Positions 56,997 to 64,000 of a DNA stretch of 64,000 nucleotides are shown piece by piece. The position numbers were made by a program, and so were the translations under genes. The stretch is taken from contig NC_081414.1 of NCBI RefSeq assembly GCF_030272615.1, positions 46,864,501 through 46,928,500 of the forward strand. The letters run 5' to 3'. The notes beneath the pieces were generated by a model that ran no database searches, was not told the DNA's origin, and saw nothing but the letters and a program-made list of their open reading frames with translations. The number at the start of each line of letters is the position of its first letter. The first letter of the stretch is position 1. This DNA comes from Cryptomeria japonica (taxonomy: Eukaryota; Streptophyta; Pinopsida; Cupressales; Cupressaceae).

Positions 56997-58439
56997 CATG
57001 CTCAAAGATCGAAAGGCCCCTTATACAAGTCATCCTATTAATTTTATAATTAATGCCCAAAAGACACCACTTCTTAGCAAAAAATCTTGTGGGGATGAGG
57101 TTTGAGTGATATTGCTAACTACCATTGCGCTGGAAGGCTCCGAGTCATAGATCTTTCCTTGATTGTCAGCATGGAAAATATTTTTGCTTTTAGTCATAAT
57201 TAAGGGAATAACCACTTGTTGGTTTCGAGTTCTTGAGACATGCCAAAAGATCTTGGATTCATGCATGCACTCTTTTCTTTTGGTTTATTTTAATCATTCA
57301 ACTCGTGTGGCTTTCATATCCTAATGGCCAAGAATCATTGCTTGTTCATGGTGATGTTGTTAGCCTATGTGTTTAACAATCGAGGCTTTGGACAGTCTCT
57401 TTGAGTTCTTGGTGAGTCCTTCTCGCAATAGCGACATTTTAAAGTTGGGCAAAGTCTTTTTAAAATAATCTCACATTATTCTTTAAACTACCTATGGTAG
57501 CGACACGTGACACATAGTTAGAGAACCACAAAAGAAAATGCAGCTAGTCTTCATGTAACTATGGGGCCCACCAATCGCAAATAAATTTGCCGCTATCTCC
57601 ATATGTTGAAGTCGAGAAAACTTGACAACTGTAGAATGGAAAAGGCAATCGATCTCTTACATTTAGTCATTCTTGCATGTATTCCTTTAAGAGAAATACA
57701 ATATTTCTATTGTACATTTTAGTAGAGCAACCGTTTAAAAAATAAAGTAATTAGAAATACCCATTTTATTCTAAAAAAGAAATTAATTTTCCCTTGTATC
57801 TATGCAAGGTGGGTAACAACATTTTCCAAGTGAGAATACCTTCAACTTCATTCTATCTAAAAGTGAGTGGATTTTAGATCTTTCATCATGAGCTTTGAGG
57901 GTACATAAAAGTAGATTTACTTTGTAGTTTCATGTCTTATGTAGTAATCCCTCATAATGGATTACTTATTAATAATGGTGAAATTTTTAATAGCTATAAT
58001 ACTCTTTATTTCTTGTAGCTATGATAAAATAGCTTCTTGAGTGACCAAGATAGATGTTAAATTTTCATGAATTGCCCTCTAGCTTGGATCAAATAGGGGT
58101 ATCTTTAATCTATATGATATTCAAGTTTTTATACACCTCAATTTTGATCCTATAACAAAAGCATGGGACTAAATTTTTCCACAAGAATAAATTGTACGCT
58201 TAAAGAAATGTAAATGACTAGCCATATCTCATAGAGGCTATGATAGAGCTAGAAATTCTAAGGAAACTATGTGCTAGGTATGTGCAGGATCATGAGGGGC
58301 CAAAATGTGGTGATATGAAAAAAAATGCCTTTTCCATTTGCCCAAAAAAGTGAAAAATCTATGTTGACTTTTTCATTGGCTTGGATGTCAGTATGTGTAG
58401 CCATGGAAAAAGCCAAAGCATAATGGATATCGGATAATA
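56997..58439. other. Unassigned non-coding DNA
   Basis: I see no supported gene or element end. A 78-codon frame on the minus strand (57030-57266) and a 62-codon one (58267-58455) have no recognisable features. Joined to 42771 this is the original site of the tandem chromovirus. Confidence 0.45.
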
Positions 58440-59224
58440 TCGGTGAAGCAGCCACCAGCTAGGAGGGACCTCAAAGAGATCAATCTAGACTAGTCAACAA
58501 GAGTAAACACAAAGGAAACACAAGGACATGATGGAGACAATGCAAAACAGATTAAATTATATCATGAAAACTGATTGCAACCAACCGAAAACAACTGAGT
58601 TACAGAAACTAGCTCACAGGCCTGCTAAAACATGCTAAAATATAGAATAGGTCACAACGGGGACCTCAAATCTTAAGATCTATCTTCTATGCTTAGTCTA
58701 ACTTACTGATTACATTCTAATTCTCTATTAAAATGATTTATATGATCCAAGAGGATCTAGTCAACTCAAAAAGGGATCAAAACCCAAAGAACAAGACCTA
58801 AGATGCAAAACCAACAAGGTCAGCCTTTGTCAAAGAAATTCCTCTGGAAAATCCAAAGGATGAAGAGTAGATCACGAGATAAATTTGGCCACATGCCAAG
58901 GAACATCAAAATTAATGCTCAAAGATCTGCAAGCTACAGAAGGGATCTGATAGATCACCAATGCAAATAGGTTCAAGTAACCAGTAATAGGAAACTGTCT
59001 CAGAAACCAGTAGCGATAACTTGCCAAAAAAAATCCAAATGCTCCATGTTTTGGGAATAAGGAAGATGATCAAGTATTCAAGTAAAATCCAACTCCACAA
59101 GTTCTGGTGAGCCAAATCTAGGACACACAAAAAGAAATATTGAAACTAAAAACATAAAACAAAACAGAAAGGAAATATTTTTGGTTGATGCAAGATTGGT
59201 TTGAACCGAGGTTCTCCTGCATCA
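58440..59224 (-). repeat. G2 3' LTR
   Basis: In minus sense it starts TGATGCAGGAGAACC and runs through GTTTCTGTAACTCAGTTG to the CCCTCCTAGCTGGTGG region. The inner end is exact; the outer end near 58440 is approximate because the terminal bases are decayed. Confidence 0.82.
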
Positions 59225-59258
59225 GACATCTAGTGTTATTGAAAAAAAAGAGAGTCTC

Positions 59259-62007
59259 TCACTTTGCTGGGGTTAGTGGAAAACCAAGGTGGTCTACCTC
59301 TGACTGAGAAATCCAAGATGAATCTTCAACTAGTTTGTCCTTCCACTTCATAAGATACTCCTTATATTGACTTCTCCGAGTACTACACCCAATCCTACTG
59401 TCCAAAATGTATTCAATCTGATTTGGTTCTTTCTGGGGCAATTGTTTCTCCAAGTCTACAGTATTGTCCTCACTGAATTCTGGTTCATGATACTGATGAA
59501 GATCTGCAATGTTAAACATAGGTGAAATACTTAGACTACCCAGTAACTCCACTTCATATGCATTCCTAGAATTGAACTTTCTCAAAATCCAACAAGGTCC
59601 AAACTTTCTCATCTGTAATTTATTATAAGCTCCAACTGAAAATCTTTCTTTTCTCAGATACACCATTACTTCATTGTCAACTTCAAATTCCTTATGCCTC
59701 CTCTTTCTCATCTACCTTCTCCTTATACTTTCTATTCATGTCGTACAGATGTTTCTTAACTTGCATATGTAAGTCCTTCATGTGATCTGTAAATTCTTCT
59801 GCTTCTAAACTTCTATGGTCTTCACTGCAAATATCTCTTAATTTTGATATACCTCTAGGATGTGTTTCGGTAACAATCTCAAAAGGTTTTCTTTTGATAC
59901 TCTTGTTTACTAAATTATTGTAGGAAAACTCTGCTTGTGCAAGAATCAAATCCAAACTTTTAGTTTTATCTCCAACTAAACATGTCAAAAAATTTCCCAA
60001 GCTCCAGTTAACTACTTCTATCTATCCATCAGTCTATGGATGAAAAGTAGAAATGAACTTCAAATCTATCTTTATCTTCTTCCAAAGTGTTCTCCAAAAC
60101 AACCAAAAAACTTAGTGTCTCTATCTGAAACTATTCTCTTAGATAATCCATGCAATCTCATTACTTCCTTGAAAAATAGGTCTGCTACATGTAATGCATC
60201 TGATGTCTTCTTACAAGGTATGAAATGATCCATCTTCATGAATCTAGCCACTACCAAAAATATAGAATCATTCCCTCTTGGTATTTTAGGCAATCTAAGT
60301 ATGAAATACATGCTTATATCCTCCGAAGGTCTTACCAGCTCTGTCAAAGATTTATACAATCCCACATTTTGACTACTACCCTTTGCAACTTCACAAAATC
60401 TAAAACTTTGCACTTATTTTCTAACATCCTGATGAATCTAGGGCTAAAAGTAATGCTCACTCACCAATGCTACTTTTTTTTCAATACCAAAATGTCTGAC
60501 TAATCTTGCACTGTGTTTCTCCTTTATCATATTCTCCCTCATAGAACTCTTAGGTATGCACAACTGAACTCCTTTGAATAGAATCCCATCTTAAATGAAG
60601 TAATCCAACCACTTGATTATATCTACCATAACCGCTTCTCTACATGCTCTCCAAGGTTCTTCAAAATCTAGGTCATCATCATACAAGGTCTTCAATTCTT
60701 CAAATCCTAATATTTTCACTCTCATCTCTTTCAGCAAACTCCTTCTCCTACTTAGTGCATCGGAAAATTTGTTAGATTTCCCACTTCTATGCTTCAACAT
60801 AGAGGTGTAACTCTAAAAAAATTCTGCCCATCTCGTATGTCTTTGTTTCAACTTACTCTGACATTTCAAATACTGCAAATCTTGATGATCTGTATACAAC
60901 ATAAACTCCTTAGGAAACAAGTAATGTCTCCACTTCTTCAAGGCTTGAACTATGGCATAAAACTCCTGATCATACACTAAATATATCCTTTTGGAATCAT
61001 TTAATTTCTCATTGAAATAAGCTATTGCTCTCCCTTCCCGACCGAAGACTACTCCTATTGTTGTTCCACTTGCATCACAATCCACTTGAACTACTTTATT
61101 GAAATATGGTAAAGCTAACATAGGTTGCTTAGTCACTTTTCGTTTCAACAACGCAAAAATTTTGTTTTCTCTGGCTGTCCACTTGAATTCCTTCCAATCT
61201 CCCCTCATGGTCTCAATCTTAGGGTTATAAACTAAACTAAAATTTCTGATGAACTTCCAGTAGAAACTAGCCAATCCATGAAATGATCTTACCTCTCCAA
61301 TGATTTCCAATGTAGGCCACTCAACAATTTCTTTTACTTTCTCAAGGTCCATCTTCAAACCATCCTCAGATATCACAAATCCCAAATAGACTAACTCATC
61401 TTTCATGAAAGTACACTTCTTAAGATTTATCAACATCTTTTTTTCTCTCAAGTTTTGCAAAGCTTGTCTCAAATGCAACAGATGCTCCTCTTTTGTCTTA
61501 ATGAAAATCAGAATGTCATCCAAATATATAATAACAAACTTACCAAATAATTTCTTCAATACCTCATTAATTAGCCTCATGAAAGTACTCGGTGCATTAG
61601 TTAACCCAAAAGGCATCACTAACCATTCATACAATCCTTCATTTGTCTTGAATTATGTCTTCCACTCATCTCCTTCTTTGATCCTAATCTGATGATATCG
61701 ACTCTTCAAGTCTATCTTTGTAAATTATTTGGCTTCACTCAAACAGTCCTAGGCAAAGGAAACCAGTATTTCACTGTGATCTTGTGTATTGCTCTGGAAT
61801 CGGTACACATCCTCCATTCTCCATTCTTCTTAGGTGCTAATATTGTTGGTACTACACAAGGACTTAGACTTTCTCTCATCAAACCTTTCTTCAGCAATTC
61901 CTGCACTTGTCTATTCAACTCTTCATTCTCTACCAATGTCATCTAGTGTGCAGCTTTGTTAGGCAAACTAGCTCTGGGAACCAGGTCCATGCAATGACTG
62001 ATACTTC
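59259..62007 (-). pseudogene. G2 pol: reverse transcriptase to chromodomain, inactivated
   Basis: In minus-strand order: reverse transcriptase from about 61940 (PTILAPKKNGEWRMCTDSRA) with MPFGLTNAPSTFMR and an intact YLDDILIF box near 61520; RNase H (DCDASGTTIGVVFG, about 61065); integrase ([11 protein letters not shown]-like region near 60100, HP then TAG at the expected glutamine near 60030); GPY/F module (KFGPCWILRKFNSRNAYEVE); chromodomain (YILDSRIGCSTRRSQY, EYLMKWKDKLVEDSSW), ending at 59259. Stops and frame changes occur between these pieces, for example near 60591, 60813 and 61640. Confidence 0.86.
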
Positions 62008-62366
62008 TCCCACATGCCAAAGAACATTAGGAAAGACCCCAAATAGATCCACGCACCAAGAATTGCTTCAGTAATGAAGGAAGACTAACCGGTCAGCATA
62101 AGAATTGTCTTGGAACCCAGAAATAGTCAAATCAGAAGTGATAAATAGCTAGAAAAGAATTTAAATGGACTAAAAATATGGAATTAATTACATGAACCAT
62201 CTTGGAAACCAAAAATAGGATTTACAATTAAAATCAAGCAACTATCGGTACCTACTAGCAAGAACAGATAATACTGCACATTGAACTAAACAAGAACTAA
62301 ATTGAAAGGAAATATTTTTGGTTGATGCAAGATTTCTCATAGACTGGGGATGCTCCAACATCAGAC
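62008..62366 (-). repeat. Partial LTR of a G1/G2 relative (G3)
   Basis: In minus sense it starts TGATGTTGGAGCATCCCCAG and shares TTGCATCAACCAAAAATATT and CTTTGGCATGTGG with the G1 LTR. The middle is strongly diverged from both G1 and G2. It stops about halfway and is fused to G2 pol. Confidence 0.75.
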
Positions 62367-62770
62367 ACCCTAAGTAGAAAGAGATGTTCCATGAGAGGAA
62401 ACTCATGAACATCAAAAATAATTTGGGATAAATACCCCATGCTCATTTCTGATCCAAACATCTTCCTTATCTGCAAACCTCTTCTTTATCTCCTCTAGGA
62501 TCTTAACTAGTTTCTCTAACCCTTGACTCTCTTTGTTTCTCTTCCTGTGCTTCAGTTCTACACATTGTCTCTTCTTACTTCTCTCTTTCTTTTGCAGCTC
62601 TGATTTGTTTCTACAACGAGATTTCATCTAGTTTTTCACCATAAGTTGTCATCCGGTTCTATCTGTCCGTCAAGCTTATCTATCAGATCCTTTTGCAAAA
62701 TCATGCCATCTTCTGGTATAGCCTTTGTAACTGGTTTCTTAGTACTACAAATTTTCTCAAGACTCAGATC
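62367..62770 (-). pseudogene. G3 internal 3' end with a short unrecognised frame
   Basis: The sequence precedes the G3 LTR in minus sense. A 71-codon frame (62412-62627) is highly basic and acidic, probably helical (LEKLVKILEEIKKRFADKED, then VWIRNEHGVFIPNYF). I do not recognise it. It has no match to the G1 or G2 chromodomain. It may be the tail of another element type. Confidence 0.4.
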
Positions 62771-63000
62771 ACAAATCCCACTGAGGATTTTCCCACACCG
62801 ATTTTCCTCGCCAAAAATCTTGTGTTATGGTTTGATTTCTATGTTGTGTTTATTGTTCATATTTACTGCATTAATTCTTGTTTACCGGTACACTGTTTTG
62901 TAATGCTATTTAATTAATAAGGTCAGAAAATCTATTAACCGGTTAGATACTGATTCACCCCCCCCCCCCCCCCTTCTTAGTATCTTTGGGAATCCTAACA
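62771..63000 (+). repeat. Partial LTR of a second C-type element (C2)
   Basis: It matches the last third of the element C LTR from ATCACAAATCCCACTGAGG to ATCCTAACA. It carries the hairpin with arms AGATACTGA (62945-62953) and TTAGTATCT (62977-62985) and the longest C run of the family. The 5' two thirds of the LTR are missing. Confidence 0.85.
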
Positions 63001-63002
63001 AT

Positions 63003-63013
63003 TGGTATTAGAA
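63003..63013 (+). other. C2 primer-binding site, decayed
   Basis: TGGTATTAGAA lies two bases after the LTR and differs from TGGTATCAGAG by two changes. Confidence 0.8.
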
Positions 63014-63071
63014 CTTGGTCCTCTATTTTCAGAAGCCTAACAGATTGAGGGAGATTTTGACACCGATACAA

Positions 63072-64000
63072 ATGGAAAGTTTGAGAAAGCAATTGGAAAC
63101 AACTCTTCCAGATTATGATGCAGAAAAGCTGAAGAATATCAAACTTGAAGATGATCTGAAGACTGCATAGGAATTCATTCAAGGACTTCAAAAGAATCTC
63201 ACTATTGCTAGAAACAAAAGAAGAGTACTTCATTAGAAGATGCAGAGTGATGATGATGAAAATGAAACTCTAAGTGACCTTGTGAACAAGTTGAGACAAG
63301 AAAACAATGCTATGAGGAATGAGATGCAAGATATGACTATGAGGTTTTGCAAAGACATTGAAGATAGAAAGAAGAATGAAGATGACTTGACTAGAAGACT
63401 CAATGATGTTGGAACTGAAAATCTAAGACTTAGTCATGAAACTGATATGTTGAAGACAAATCTAATCCACATGGAAAATGATAAAACTGAACTTATGAGA
63501 CAGAAGGGAATCTTAGAAAATGAGTTGGCTACTGCAAATCAACACAAAGACAAATTCAAGAAAAGTTCAGAGGAACTTGATAACATGCTGAAAAATCAGA
63601 GACCTGATGGAGACATTAATGGACTTGGCTTTGAAGTTGGTGAAAGCTTCGATACTACAAACAATCATGATCACAGTAAACAGGTAAGACAACCTAATGC
63701 CTACAAATTTAATAGGAAATGCTTTAACTATAACAAGTATGGTCATAGAGAAAATCAGTGTAGATCTAGAAACTATCAGAACACTAATGCACCCACCGGT
63801 CAATGTTCCAAATGCAACAAAATTAGTCATAACTCAAAAAATTGTAGAATGAATCCATTTTGAAAGGTAAAGAGAAGGTTGATGAGGTAGAGCAAGAATT
63901 TTCAAAACAATGGATTAGAAAGAGAGATTAGAATGTTGATGAAACTATTCCTTCACCAGTAGAACAGAGCATCACTCCACCAGCAAGAGATTCTTCATCT
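63072..64000 (+). pseudogene. C2 coiled-coil and double zinc-knuckle protein, partial
   Basis: The ATG at 63072 (MESLRKQLETT) opens the same coiled coil as element C. TAG stops are at 63168-63170 (C has CAG) and near 63235. The coiled coil runs to about residue 180 (NELATANQHKDKFKKSSEEL). Two zinc knuckles follow: CFNYNKYGHRENQC (about 63720-63762, one Cys replaced by Tyr) and CSKCNKISHNSKNC (about 63804-63846, complete CCHC spacing). A frameshift near 63860 gives TGA at 63861-63863, but coding character continues in another frame (KEKVDEVEQEFSKQW) to the window end. Zinc knuckles after a coiled coil argue for an RNA-binding gag-like role. Confidence 0.75.

Larger units (their letters stand above)
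58440..62007 (-). mobile_element. Chromovirus G2, 5'-truncated, related to G1
   Basis: On the minus strand pol (from 62007) is followed by a 3' LTR (59224 down to about 58440). It lacks the 5' LTR, gag and protease. It aligns with G1 through reverse transcriptase, integrase and chromodomain, and has no counterpart of solo LTR S1. No target duplication was identified. At 62007 it is joined directly to an LTR piece of a different relative (G3). Confidence 0.85.

Noticed and set aside
57030-57266. 78-codon minus-strand frame in the unassigned region
   Set aside because: No motif, no regulatory context and a length expected by chance in AT-rich DNA.

Overview
This is plant nuclear DNA that is almost entirely transposable elements. 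The evidence is the long-LTR Ty1/copia and Ty3/gypsy chromovirus elements, initiator-tRNA-Met primer sites, a LINE reverse-transcriptase remnant, and one arabinogalactan-protein gene. Very low gene density, AT-rich filler and deep nesting of old elements suggest a large genome; a conifer or other gymnosperm is my guess, but nothing here proves the species.

Layout, left to right. (1) 1-15.9 kb: a very old LTR (about 104-444 and 14988-15880) is split by a chromovirus G1 (445-14982, + strand, perfect CTATT target duplication). G1 is itself interrupted by a copia element A (1492-8999, - strand) and by a solo LTR S1 (13022-13806, target duplication GGAAC). (2) 15.9-23.2 kb: decayed retroelement sequence, a 1.6-kb solo LTR S2 (17482-19087, target duplication GGTAC) with internal palindromic repeats, a foldback element (19348-19719), and a LINE remnant on the - strand. 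(3) 23.4-24.3 kb: the only convincing host gene, an 86-residue GPI-type arabinogalactan protein with four ACGT-core boxes upstream. (4) 24.3-31 kb: AT-rich filler and an unrecognised broken reading frame (27446-28950). (5) 30984-42308: a copia-like element C that shows no reverse transcriptase or integrase and encodes a long coiled-coil protein. It is split by copia element B (32860-39465, - strand, target duplication TTATC). (6) 42777-56991: a tandem chromovirus, LTR-internal-LTR-internal-LTR, flanked as a whole by one CATAT duplication; its central LTR is a mosaic of the outer two. (7) 57-62 kb: unassigned DNA, then a 5'-truncated chromovirus G2 on the - strand fused to a fragment of a relative, G3. 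(8) 62771-64000: the start of a second C-type element, with coiled coil plus two zinc knuckles, running off the window.

The elements are nested and all visible coding regions carry stops or frameshifts. Many stops are TAG where a relative has a glutamine codon, as expected from C-to-T decay of methylated DNA. The three copia-type families share initiator-Met primer sites, the polypurine tract, a TTGTCATTGATG motif on both sides of it, and a C-rich-loop hairpin just before the primer site whose stem changes in a compensatory way. These shared signals would let the pol-less C family use the enzymes of A- or B-type relatives. The strongest leads are the C family, the shared hairpin, and the recombinant tandem chromovirus.
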